Assembly (NCBI RefSeq): GCF_024757985.1
Contig: NZ_CP103289.1
Location: forward strand, 2,480,001 to 2,544,000
Length of the DNA stretch: 64,000 nt
Source: Cellulomonas sp. NS3
GTDB lineage: Bacteria > Actinomycetota > Actinomycetes > Actinomycetales > Cellulomonadaceae
Reading direction: 5' to 3'
A model generated the notes under the pieces. That model searched no databases and had not been told where the DNA came from. It saw only the letters and a program-made list of their open reading frames with translations. Below are positions 55,412-63,817 of this stretch, piece by piece. A program made the translations under genes and the position numbers. The first letter of the stretch is position 1. Each line of letters begins with the position of its first letter.

Positions 55412-55752
55412 TACTCCGCTGTACGGACGTCGATCGCCTCGGCGTCGATACGGCTTGCCAAGCACTCGACGAGCCGGCGCACGTCCTCGATGTCGGCGTC
55501 TGGCTTCAGGCGGCCCGATGCCCCGGTCGTGGGCATGTCGGCGCTCATGACTGAGGTCTGCACAGCCGGGTCGTCGAAGCATCCCAGGGCGGGCTCGACC
55601 TTCCCTGTGATGGACACGACCCAGGGGCCTTGGGGTGGGATCTCAACGTTCGACGCTCCACCGGGTCCGCCTGACCCGAATCCTCTTACGGCTGCTGCGC
55701 CCGCTAGCGCGACAAGTGCTGCGATCCCCAGGATGGCCCACTGCTTCTTCAT
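55411..55752 (-). CDS. small exported or membrane-anchored hypothetical protein
   Basis: 113 residues from ATG 55752 with GGAGAGGAG upstream. N-terminal helix WAILGIAALVALAGAAAV (signal anchor), then a mature part with Cys (PALGCFDDPAVQTSVM, VRRLVECLASRIDAEAIDVR). Convergent with the protease; could be functionally linked, but there is no motif to support it. Confidence 0.6.
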   Translation of the reverse strand: MKKQWAILGIAALVALAGAAAVRGFGSGGPGGASNVEIPPQGPWVVSITGKVEPALGCFDDPAVQTSVMSADMPTTGASGRLKPDADIEDVRRLVECLASRIDAEAIDVRTAE

Positions 55753-56226
55753 CGCACTCCTCTCCTTCGCCTCGCGCGCCGATGGGGAGAGCCAGGCGGA
55801 GTGCGCCCTGCCCGCGAAGCGGTGTCCCCACGACTGCCACAGTGCCACTCGCTGCCCGGTTCATGTGTCGACTCACACGGAACTTGCACGAGAGCGGGTG
55901 ACTGCGGGGGGTCGCGCGGATGGAGGGAGCGCAGCGACCGCCGCGCGAGCTCGTTCCGCCCCCGGCGGCGCAGCCGCTTGCAGGGCAGGGCGCGTAGGCG
56001 ATGATGGAGCGGCGGGAGGGGGCGAACACCCGCGGGCTGCGCGGCACAGCGCACCGCGCAGCGTGGCCGTGTCAACTCGACTTGGCCCCACCGTGACGAC
56101 CTGATTTGGCCCCACCTGCCGGCCGTGAGGTGGTGAACGGTCGGCTCAGGAGCCTTCGGCGCGAGCTCGCGGCCGTCGCCTACTTGGCCCCATCTCCTGC
56201 AGCAGTTGGGCGCTTATCGTGGATGC
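55753..56226. other. gap with IS21-type terminal repeats
   Basis: Holds no gene. From 56070 the sequence TGTCAACTCGACTTGGCCCC starts a run with three TTGGCCCCA-type repeats (56083-56091, 56107-56115, 56182-56190), the pattern seen at ends of IS21 elements. Confidence 0.5.
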
Positions 56227-56616
56227 GTGAGCAGGAAGCCGGACCGCCGCAAGTCCTTCGCCGACGTGGTTCGAGAGGTGCTTGAGCAGCCGACGGTCAG
56301 CGAGCCAGAGTCTGGCGGCGTTACTGACCCCGAAGGGACGCGTTGGCGCCCGAGCAAGAGCAGCATCAGTGAAGGGCAGGCGCATGCTCTTCTGAAGCAT
56401 GGGGCGCGCGTGGCCTGGGACCCTTGCGGCTGCGGTGGCTACTGCGGGTTCACCTGGTTCGGGCCGGAGGAAGCAGCCCGCTTGTTCGCCTCTGGAACGC
56501 CAACGGTCCGGAACACGAAGCGGCGACGCGGGAACATCAGCGAGTGGACGGCTGACGACGGTCGGGTCCTCGTCGTTGCGGAGGATGCGGTGCGCTGGGC
56601 AGACCTCATGGCGTAG
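56227..56616 (+). CDS. hypothetical protein inside the IS21 remnant
   Basis: 129 residues from GTG 56227. Starts VSRKPDRRKSFADVVREVLE, then TRWRPSKSSISEGQAHALLK, a Cys-rich WDPCGCGGYCGFTWFGPEEA, and ends VLVVAEDAVRWADLMA. CGCGGYC may bind metal. Not recognised. Convergent with istB, 11-bp overlap. Confidence 0.65.
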   Translation: MSRKPDRRKSFADVVREVLEQPTVSEPESGGVTDPEGTRWRPSKSSISEGQAHALLKHGARVAWDPCGCGGYCGFTWFGPEEAARLFASGTPTVRNTKRRRGNISEWTADDGRVLVVAEDAVRWADLMA

Positions 56617-57247
56617 GGGACCGCTCTGTGCCCTGCCCTGCTCGTTGTGCGCGGGCGTGGGCGAGCCGGTAGGAGATGGCGCCGGTCTCGATGATGTTGT
56701 CGCCAAAGGTGAGGCGGTCGACGATCGCGGCGCAGAGCCGGGGGTCGGTGAAGGTCTTGGTCCAGCCGGAGAAGGACTCGTTGGACGCGATCGCGACGGA
56801 GTTGGTCTCTTCGCGTTCGGTCAGGACCTGGAAGAGCAACTCGGCGCCGCGCCGGTCGAGCTCCATGTAGCCGAGCTCGTCCAGGCAGAGCAGGTCGACC
56901 CGGCCGTAGCGGGCGATGGTCTTCGACAGGACCCGCTCGTCGGCGGCCTCGACGAGCTCGTTGACGAGCTTGGCCGCCAGGACGTACTTGACCCGGTGCC
57001 CGGCCATCGCCGCGGCCGCACCGAGGCCGATGAGCAGGTGGGACTTGCCGGTGCCGGAGTCCCCGATCAGACACAGCGGTTCGCCCTTGGCGACCCAGGC
57101 GCAGGCGGCGAGCTGGGCGATGAGGGCGGGTTGGATGTGGGGGTTGGCGGTGTAGTCGAAGTCCTGCAGCCACTTCTCCCGGGGGAATCCCGCAGCGGTG
57201 ATCCGTCGGGCGCAGCGGCGCCTCGCGTCCTGGGCCTCACCTGACAC
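56606..57247 (-). CDS. istB: IS21 helper ATPase IstB, N-terminally truncated
   Basis: 213 residues; the family is near 250-260. Walker A LIGDSGTGKSHLLIGLG, Walker B DLLCLDELGYMELDRRG, sensor VAIASNESFSGWTKTFTDPR and VDRLTFGDNIIETGAISYRL. The first residues (MSGEAQDARRRCARRITAAG) replace the usual IstB N-terminus partly. Without istA it cannot drive transposition alone. Confidence 0.88.
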   Translation of the reverse strand: MSGEAQDARRRCARRITAAGFPREKWLQDFDYTANPHIQPALIAQLAACAWVAKGEPLCLIGDSGTGKSHLLIGLGAAAAMAGHRVKYVLAAKLVNELVEAADERVLSKTIARYGRVDLLCLDELGYMELDRRGAELLFQVLTEREETNSVAIASNESFSGWTKTFTDPRLCAAIVDRLTFGDNIIETGAISYRLAHARAQRAGQGTERSPTP

Positions 57248-58043
57248 CTAAGCACCGCCGTTGGCCCTGAGACATGTACTCAAACCTTCGTTTAAGTGCA
57301 TGCGCTCGGCGGGAGGCCAGCGAGTGCGCTGGGAGGTCGCGCGGTGCGCGCAGCAGGTGGTGGGCGCGGTCTGCGAAGTGGTCCAGGAGCGAGAGGTCGA
57401 CGTCGGAGCCGCCGAAGCGTGTGTGCAGGATGCTGCTGATGTCAGACGCGGTGCTCGGACCGGGTAGCTCGAGCACGGTGTCGACCCAGGGGCCGTACTC
57501 GTCGGGCATCTCCTCGCGCCAGGCGTGCAGGCCCCGAGGGTCGACGCGCCACACCGTCTCCACGAGCTCGCTACGCACGCGCTCGGTGATCATCCGGACG
57601 CAGAGGCCGTTCACGTGCTCGGCGGCCAGAGTTCCGGCGTCCAAGGGGAGGGCGCTCGACTCGGCCTCGTCGTCGTAGCGGAGATCGATCAGATCCGAAG
57701 GGTCGTCGTCGGCATAGGTCAGGTACGCCCATCCGCCAACATCGTCGCGCCAGCGCCAGCGGTTGACCGCCCATGTGTCCCGGTCGAAGGCTGGCCCGGG
57801 AGCGACGGGCTGCCACTCGGACGTGGACAGGGTGCCGGTGTGGCAGTGAACCGCTCCGAGCGCGGCTGCTGGTTCCGGGAGCACGGGCGGTGCCCCGGGG
57901 GATGTCTCGGAGGAGGGCAGCAGCACGAGCGTGAACACCGCACCGCGGCGAGATGCCCGCGCCACCGGACCCCAAGTTGGCCGGTAGGGGCCGGACGGGA
58001 TCGCGTAGAGCTCTCCCTCGTGAACGCGCATGGCACTCATCAT
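57237..58043 (-). CDS. hypothetical protein flanked by palindromic sites
   Basis: 268 residues from ATG 58043 (ATG 58031 possible). Trp-rich globular protein: ELYAIPSGPYRPTWGPVARA, DTWAVNRWRWRDDVGGWAYL, LHAWREEMPDEYGPWVDTVL. The last residues KRRFEYMSQGQ are encoded by the 57275-57300 palindromic site, and the stop lies in istB. So the natural end may have been replaced. Not recognised. Confidence 0.65.
   Translation of the reverse strand: MMSAMRVHEGELYAIPSGPYRPTWGPVARASRRGAVFTLVLLPSSETSPGAPPVLPEPAAALGAVHCHTGTLSTSEWQPVAPGPAFDRDTWAVNRWRWRDDVGGWAYLTYADDDPSDLIDLRYDDEAESSALPLDAGTLAAEHVNGLCVRMITERVRSELVETVWRVDPRGLHAWREEMPDEYGPWVDTVLELPGPSTASDISSILHTRFGGSDVDLSLLDHFADRAHHLLRAPRDLPAHSLASRRAHALKRRFEYMSQGQRRCLGVR
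57275..57300. repeat. 26-bp imperfect palindrome, right-hand partner of 58078-58103
   Basis: TGTACTCAAACCT then TCGTTTAAGTGCA. First 11 bases are identical to the perfect palindrome at 58078-58103, and the second half differs at two positions. Sequence similarity continues weakly for about 30 bp to the right of both. Confidence 0.8.
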
Positions 58044-58077
58044 CCGTTGACGCGGGCAGCTTGTAGGACCCGCCGGG

Positions 58078-58103
58078 TGTACTCAAACGATCGTTTGAGT
58101 ACA
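58078..58103. repeat. 26-bp perfect palindrome
   Basis: TGTACTCAAACGA followed by its exact complement TCGTTTGAGTACA. Located 35 bp upstream of the start of the 57237-58043 gene, where it could be an operator; its relative at 57275-57300 lies inside the 3' end of the same gene. Confidence 0.95.
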
Positions 58104-58152
58104 TGTACGCGGGCGCCGGCCGGCGACGTCAGTTCCTGCTCGAGCGGGGTCG

Positions 58153-58389
58153 TCAGTCCTCGCCGACGTACCGGCTCGCGAAGAACCACCGGACGCGGTC
58201 GTCGACCCCGGTGGAGGGCGAGAGGGTGCAGGCCGGGCGGACGTCGATGCGGGTGCGGACAGCGACGGCCTCACCGAGGAGAACCTCGAGCTGGAGCACG
58301 ATGTCGTCGATGTCGTCGTCCCTCTCCGGCGCCGCGGGCGGCACCTGGACGACGAGGACGACGTCGTTCCCGTTGACCTCGACCCCCAT
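58153..58389 (-). CDS. small hypothetical protein
   Basis: 78 residues from ATG 58389. MGVEVNGNDVVLVVQVPPAA, an acidic turn (ERDDDIDDIVLQLEVLLGEA), a beta strand and ends VRWFFASRYVGED. Not recognised; plausible beta-alpha-beta domain. Confidence 0.5.
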   Translation of the reverse strand: MGVEVNGNDVVLVVQVPPAAPERDDDIDDIVLQLEVLLGEAVAVRTRIDVRPACTLSPSTGVDDRVRWFFASRYVGED

Positions 58390-58569
58390 CGTGCGCGTAG
58401 GTCGGGATCAGGCGCAGCGCGGCCGCGGCGCCCGCCCACGATGTGGCGGACGGCTCCGTGCAGAGACCATGGGCTTGCTGGGCGACCCGGTGATCCTCGT
58501 CACGCTGCGGGGCCTGCACGCACGCTGACCGACGTCGTGCTCCTGATGGCCCCCGCCCGGGGCGTACGG

Positions 58570-60000
58570 CTAGCGCCGGGGTCCGGCGTCAGCGACATCC
58601 TTCGGGAGCTCGCCCCGCTCTCCCGGGTCCCGCGGGTCGATCCACGCCAGGTACAGGGACTGGCCGGCTCCAGCGCCGACCTGCTCGATGAGGAAGTCGC
58701 ACGGCAGCTCGTGGCCCGAGGCGTGCAGGACGGGCAGCTCCAGCGGCACCCCGAGCACGTGGGCTCGGCCCGTGCTGAGGTGCCGGCTGAAGCCGGCGAT
58801 GTGTGCTTCGCGCAGGGACGGTGGGATGAGCGTGACGATGCGTCGCCCGACGAGGTCGTCGACGTCCCAGCCCAGGGAGGCGGCCAGCCCGGCGCTCACG
58901 GCCAGGATGCGGTTGCGGGCATCGGAGGCCACCACCCCTCGAGGGCTGGACCGGACGTGCTCGATGATCGTCGCGATCTCGGCGCTCGACCGCACGGCTT
59001 CCGCGTCGACCTCGAAACGCGTGTGCGCGCTGCCGGCCCACGGCCGCGGCGGGACCCCGCGCAGCTGGCTCTGCACCTGCTCGCACACCCAGTCCCGGAC
59101 GGCGACGATCTCGGGCTGGCCGGGGAAAGCCAGGAGCGAACCGTCAGCAGCGAGCTGCTCCCCCGCGTCGAGCACGTCCTGCAGGGCGGCGGACGAGGCC
59201 GCGGCGCCCGGCAGCACCTGCAGGGTGATGTCCACGGGCGCCCGGACCTCACGCAGCGGGCTGGGGTGCCCTTCGGGGAGTGTCACCCGGCGCCCGGTGC
59301 CCCGGGGAGCCTCCTGCGCCTCGACGGCGACCAGGTCGAGGACCGCCGTACGGGCGACCTCGGCACCGGCGAAGTCGAACGTGGTCTCCGGGTGGCTCGC
59401 GCTGTACAGACGGAGCTCACGCAGGATCGCGTCGTGGTGCTCCTGGGCCGCCATCCAGAGCGTCGGCGGCACCCCTTCGAGCACGACCCGGCCGGTCGGG
59501 GGTGGTGGATCCACCGCCGGCCGGTTCGACGGGGTGCTCGGGGTGACCTCCCACTGCTCCTCCTCGAAGGCGGCGAGGACCTCCTCGAGAGTGGGCTCCG
59601 CCGCCGCGCCGGTCAGGGTGAACCAGGCGACCTTGCCGTCGTCGAGCTGGATCACGCCGCACCGGTCCGTCATGGCGGCCACCATCCCCATGCCCCGGCC
59701 CGTCGTCGCCTGGGCGCCGTAGCTCCGCTGCCTGGGTCCTGTGGGGCTGTAGTCGCGGACCTCGACACGCACGTCCTGCGGGCTCACCGCCACGGAGACC
59801 TCGATCGCCGTCTGGGCATGGAGGACCGCGTTCGTGACGAGCTCGCTCACGGCGAGCTCTGCCGCGTCGATCCAGGCGTCGTGCCCGGCACCGGCCAGGA
59901 GCTCCCGGACGAGGCGCCGAGCCGCCGCAGGCGCGTGGAGGTCGGGGTCGAGCGAGAGATCGCCCCCCGGGCGCAGCCGCAGCGGCCCGTCGTCCGTCAC
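58570..60000 (-). CDS. anti-sigma-type HATPase with C-terminal PAS domain
   Basis: 476 residues from GTG 60000 (frame open to 60069). N-terminal RsbW-like HATPase: N box ELAVSELVTNAVLHAQ, D in EVRDYSPTGP, G box TTGRGMGMVAAMTDR. Middle region of about 200 residues unknown. C-terminal PAS: RSSPRGVVASDARNRILAVS, SLGWDVDDLVGRRIVTLIPP, HASGHELPCDFLI. Divergent from a PP2C phosphatase, so a partner-switching or stress-sensing pair is likely. Confidence 0.85.
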   Translation of the reverse strand: MTDDGPLRLRPGGDLSLDPDLHAPAAARRLVRELLAGAGHDAWIDAAELAVSELVTNAVLHAQTAIEVSVAVSPQDVRVEVRDYSPTGPRQRSYGAQATTGRGMGMVAAMTDRCGVIQLDDGKVAWFTLTGAAAEPTLEEVLAAFEEEQWEVTPSTPSNRPAVDPPPPTGRVVLEGVPPTLWMAAQEHHDAILRELRLYSASHPETTFDFAGAEVARTAVLDLVAVEAQEAPRGTGRRVTLPEGHPSPLREVRAPVDITLQVLPGAAASSAALQDVLDAGEQLAADGSLLAFPGQPEIVAVRDWVCEQVQSQLRGVPPRPWAGSAHTRFEVDAEAVRSSAEIATIIEHVRSSPRGVVASDARNRILAVSAGLAASLGWDVDDLVGRRIVTLIPPSLREAHIAGFSRHLSTGRAHVLGVPLELPVLHASGHELPCDFLIEQVGAGAGQSLYLAWIDPRDPGERGELPKDVADAGPRR

Positions 60001-60201
60001 CGCAGCTCTCGCATCGCCGCATCGTACTCGCCGCTCGGCTCGCCACTGAGGCCCCCCGCGGGTGATCACTCAGAGACGTCCCCCCCTCGCCGACAGGTGG
60101 ACCACCGGTGCGAGGAGCGAGAATGCCTGAGCGCGACGACCTTGCTCACAGCCGTCTGCCTCGTCGCCGGCGACCGCGCAGCCGAACGGGACGGAGTGCA
60201 C

Positions 60202-62049
60202 GTGAGTGAGACCGAGGCGTCACGCGGCGTGGGGCGGACGCACGACGACGCCGAGCCCGACGGTGTCGGTCGTGACGTCGTCGTCGACCACGCCGCCGTG
60301 TTCGCACAGATCCCGACGTCCTACCTGGTGATGTCGCCGGTCGCGCCCGCCTACCGGATCCTGGACGCCAACGGGGCGTACCTCGCCAACGTCGGCCGGA
60401 CGCTGGAGGAGATCGTCGGGATACCGGTGTTCGAGGCGTTCCCACCGACCGCGGAGACGCTCGACGAGCACGGCGTCCCGTGGATCCGGACCTCGTTCGA
60501 CCGCGCTGTGGCGACCGGGCGCCCCGACCCCATGCCGCTCCAGAAGTACGACGTGCCCGACCCGGAGACGGGCGGGATGGTGGAGCGGTACTGGTCACTG
60601 ATCAGCGTCCCGATCCTGGACGCCGCGGGCCGGGTGGTGCTCCTGGTGCAACGCGCGGAGAACGTCACCGACTTCATGCAGGAGAGCCGTCGCCACGACG
60701 TCGAACGGGCGCGTGGTGAGCACTGGGAGCGCCGTGCGACGGAGGTCGAGGCGGACCTCTTCGCGCGCGCCGAGGACCTCGCTGCCGCACTGCGCGCCAA
60801 GGACGTCGCCAGCCGGCGCCTGGCGAGCCTGGCGGACGTCAGCCTCCGGGTGGGGTCGGCGGACACGGTCGCCGAGCTGATCGACGTGGTGTTCGGGTCC
60901 GGGCTCCCTGTTCTGGACGCGAGCGGCGGTTCGATCGCGGTGCGCGCACCAGGCCGGGACGTGCTGCACCTCACCGTCACCGCCTCGCTCGGTGGTGACG
61001 TGCAGCGTGCGTTCGGGGAGCTGCCGCTGGACGGGCCGATGCCCTCCTCGATCGCGGCTCGCGGCAGCCTCGTCCTCATCCCGAACCGTGCCGCGGCTGC
61101 CGGGTACCCGGGTCTGCTCGACGCGATGGCGATGACCGTCGAGCCCACGCACGCCTGGGCGGTGCTCCCGCTCCAGATCGGTCCTCGTCTGCTCGGGTCG
61201 ATCGCCGTGGCCTTCGTGAGCGAGCGGGCGTTCCCCGCCGAGGAGGTCGAGCTGCTGCGGGCGTTCGCGGCCCAGTGCGCCCAGGCGCTCGACCGGCTCC
61301 AGGTGCGCGACGCCGAGCGACACCGCGCTGCTGAGGTGCAGAGCATCGCCGAGACGCTGCAGCGTGGGCTGCTCACCTCGCCGCCCCCGAGCGACGACCT
61401 GGAGTTCGCGGTCTCGTACCAGCCCGCCCAGCGCGTCGCTCAGGTGGGTGGCGACTGGTACGACGTCTTCCACACCCCGGACGGGACGGCCCACCTCGTC
61501 ATCGGAGACGTCGCCGGCCACGACCAGGACGCCGCCGCTGCGATGGCGCAGGTCCGGAACATCCTGCGCGGCATCGCCCAGACGAGGCACGAGTCGCCGG
61601 CGGTCGTCCTCGGAGCTCTCGACGACGCGCTGCACCACCTCCGGCTCGACGCGATCGCCACGCTCGTCCTGGCTCAGGTCAGGAGGTCCGGTGACGGCAG
61701 CCGGCTCCTGCTCTGGTCCAACGCCGGTCACCCACCACCCGTCCTGCAGCGCGCCGACGGGCGCGCGGTGCTGCTCGACGCGCCACCCGACCTCCTCATC
61801 GGCGCTCGACCCGGAGCAGAGCGCCACGACCACAGCATCACGCTCACGTCGGGCGACAGCCTCCTGCTCTACACCGACGGGCTCGTCGAGACGCGCGGCG
61901 GCGACCTCACCACCGACCTCGAACGCCTCGTGCGCCGCGTCGAGGAGCACGACCCCGCCCGAGGACCCCAGGCCCTGCTCGAGCACGTCGGCGCTCGCCC
62001 GGCGTCCCACGACGACGACATCGCCCTGCTCTGCGCCCGCGCCCGATGA
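60202..62049 (+). CDS. PAS-GAF-PP2C (SpoIIE-type) serine phosphatase
   Basis: 615 residues from GTG 60202 with ACGGAG upstream. PAS (YLVMSPVAPAYRILDANGAY, GIPVFEAFPPTAETLDEHG), a coiled linker, GAF (SLADVSLRVGSADTVAELID), then PP2C: VGGDWYDVF, IGDVAGHDQDAAAAMAQVRN, WSNAGHPPPVL, LLYTDGLVETRGG, SHDDDIALL. All metal-binding Asp are present. Expected to dephosphorylate an anti-anti-sigma protein; none is encoded nearby. Confidence 0.92.
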   Translation: MSETEASRGVGRTHDDAEPDGVGRDVVVDHAAVFAQIPTSYLVMSPVAPAYRILDANGAYLANVGRTLEEIVGIPVFEAFPPTAETLDEHGVPWIRTSFDRAVATGRPDPMPLQKYDVPDPETGGMVERYWSLISVPILDAAGRVVLLVQRAENVTDFMQESRRHDVERARGEHWERRATEVEADLFARAEDLAAALRAKDVASRRLASLADVSLRVGSADTVAELIDVVFGSGLPVLDASGGSIAVRAPGRDVLHLTVTASLGGDVQRAFGELPLDGPMPSSIAARGSLVLIPNRAAAAGYPGLLDAMAMTVEPTHAWAVLPLQIGPRLLGSIAVAFVSERAFPAEEVELLRAFAAQCAQALDRLQVRDAERHRAAEVQSIAETLQRGLLTSPPPSDDLEFAVSYQPAQRVAQVGGDWYDVFHTPDGTAHLVIGDVAGHDQDAAAAMAQVRNILRGIAQTRHESPAVVLGALDDALHHLRLDAIATLVLAQVRRSGDGSRLLLWSNAGHPPPVLQRADGRAVLLDAPPDLLIGARPGAERHDHSITLTSGDSLLLYTDGLVETRGGDLTTDLERLVRRVEEHDPARGPQALLEHVGARPASHDDDIALLCARAR

Positions 62050-62331
62050 GTGACCCGGCCGCGGCCGAGGCGATGGAGCATCGGCGCGAACCACGCACCC
62101 AGCACCCGGCGAGCCAGGGCCGCGGACCTCGCTGAACGCTGTTCCGGTCCCCGACGCGAGTCGCTCCGGACCGATGCCGAGAACGCCCAGCCTCGAGCCT
62201 GACGCCTGCGACGACGACGGCCTCTCCGGGGGGCTCCGCTGGGCCACCGACAACTTGTGGCAACTCGTTGCCGACCTCCGGCCCGAAGGCTGTGATGACG
62301 GAGCCAGACATCCACCGACGGGGAGCATCCG

Positions 62332-63792
62332 ATGACCACAGCAATCGCCGAGCAGCAGGAGGCGGCCCGCCGCCCGCTGAAGTGGAGGGCGCTGGTCGGT
62401 TACAGCCTCGGTGACTTCGGCTGCAACCTCGCGTTCTCGCTCGGCTCGACGTTCCTGCTGTATTACTACACCGACGTGGCCGGACTGACCGCCGCCACGG
62501 TCGGGACGATGTTCTTCGTCGTGCGGCTCTGGGACGCTTTCGCCGACATCATCGCCGGTCGCGCGGTCGACCGGACGATGACGCGGTGGGGCAAGTTCCG
62601 CCCGTTCATCCTCTTCTTCGCCGTGCCGCTGCTGTTCATGAGCTTCTTGACTTTCCGCGTGCCGACCGGCCTGGACGACGTGGGGACGCTGCTCTACGTC
62701 TACCTCACCTACGCCGTCCTCGGGCTGCTGTACTCGCTGGTCAACATCCCGTACGGCTCGCTCGCCTCCGCCATGACCCAGTCGGTCCACCAGCGAGCGA
62801 AGCTGGTCGCGGCCCGCACGCTCGGCGCGGCCGCCGGCGGCGTCCTGATCAGCTACATCATCGCCCCGCAGATCTCGGCCCTGCGCGCGCAGAAGGACAC
62901 GCTGTCCCCCGAGGTCTACCTCGAGCGGGCCCAGGCCATCTTCACGAACATCACCCTGCTCTTCCTGGTGCTGGGCACGATCGCGTTCGGCCTGACGTTC
63001 CTGTGGTGCCACGAGACGGTGGTCCGGCGCTCGCCCAGCGTGACCGTCAAGGAGACGTTCGCGACGCTGCGCCAGAACCGCCCGCTCGCCATTCTCTGCG
63101 GCGCCAGCTTCTTCTACCTGATGGGCTACTACACCGTCACGGGCGCCACGCTCTACTACGCGACGTACATCCTCGGTGACCCGGGGCTCGCTTTCCAGGT
63201 TGCGCTGCTCAGCACGGGTGTGCAGATCCTCATCACGCCCTTCTGCCCGAAGCTGATCGCCCGGTTCGGCAAGAAGACGCTGTTCCAGTACGCGGGCTTC
63301 CTGACGGTCGTCGGCGGTGTGGGCCTCTTCCTCACGCCGAACGGCATGATCTGGCTGGCGCTGCTCTGCCTGGGGATCAAGGGGGTGGGCTTCTCCCTGA
63401 TCAACACCATGATGTTCGCCCTCGAGCCCGACACCGTCGAGTACGGCGAGTGGAAGACCGGGGTGCGGTCGGAGGGCGCGACCTACGCGATCTTCTCCTT
63501 CACCCGCAAGCTCACCCAGTCGATCGGCGGCGCCGCGACGGCGTGGGCGCTGGCGCTGGGCGGGTACGTGTCGGCGACGACCGAGGTCGCCACCCCGGAC
63601 CAGCCGGAGTCGGCGCTGCTCGCGATCAAGGTGGTCTTCGGTCTGGTCCCGGCGGTCGCGGCGGTGCTCGCCATGATCGTGTTCATCACCTACCCGCTCA
63701 CCGACCAGCGGTTCCGCGAGGTCCGCGACGAGTCCGAGGCACGCAAGGCCGCGCTCGACCACGCCGTGCTCGGCGACCGTGGCGCGGTCTGA
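62332..63792 (+). CDS. GPH-family sugar:cation symporter
   Basis: 486 residues, about 12 spans. Motifs of the glycoside-pentoside-hexuronide family: VGYSLGDFGCNLAFSLGSTF, VRLWDAFADIIAGRAVDRTM, TRWGKFRPFILFF, NIPYGSLASAMTQSVHQRAK and EYGEWKTGVRSEGATYAIFS. Followed at 25 bp by a sugar isomerase-type gene, so probably one uptake-and-catabolism unit for a glycoside or uronide. Confidence 0.92.
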   Translation: MTTAIAEQQEAARRPLKWRALVGYSLGDFGCNLAFSLGSTFLLYYYTDVAGLTAATVGTMFFVVRLWDAFADIIAGRAVDRTMTRWGKFRPFILFFAVPLLFMSFLTFRVPTGLDDVGTLLYVYLTYAVLGLLYSLVNIPYGSLASAMTQSVHQRAKLVAARTLGAAAGGVLISYIIAPQISALRAQKDTLSPEVYLERAQAIFTNITLLFLVLGTIAFGLTFLWCHETVVRRSPSVTVKETFATLRQNRPLAILCGASFFYLMGYYTVTGATLYYATYILGDPGLAFQVALLSTGVQILITPFCPKLIARFGKKTLFQYAGFLTVVGGVGLFLTPNGMIWLALLCLGIKGVGFSLINTMMFALEPDTVEYGEWKTGVRSEGATYAIFSFTRKLTQSIGGAATAWALALGGYVSATTEVATPDQPESALLAIKVVFGLVPAVAAVLAMIVFITYPLTDQRFREVRDESEARKAALDHAVLGDRGAV

Positions 63793-63817
63793 CCCCATCA
63801 CACGAGGAGACACCACC

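Larger units (their letters stand above)
56070..57247 (-). mobile_element. IS21-family remnant (istB only)
   Basis: Contains an IstB gene cut at its 5' end, no istA, and one element end (multiple TTGGCCCCA repeats at 56070-56190). The other end is missing; at about 57.24 kb the sequence passes directly into the 57237-58043 gene. A plus-strand gene lies between istB and the end repeats. Confidence 0.65.
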
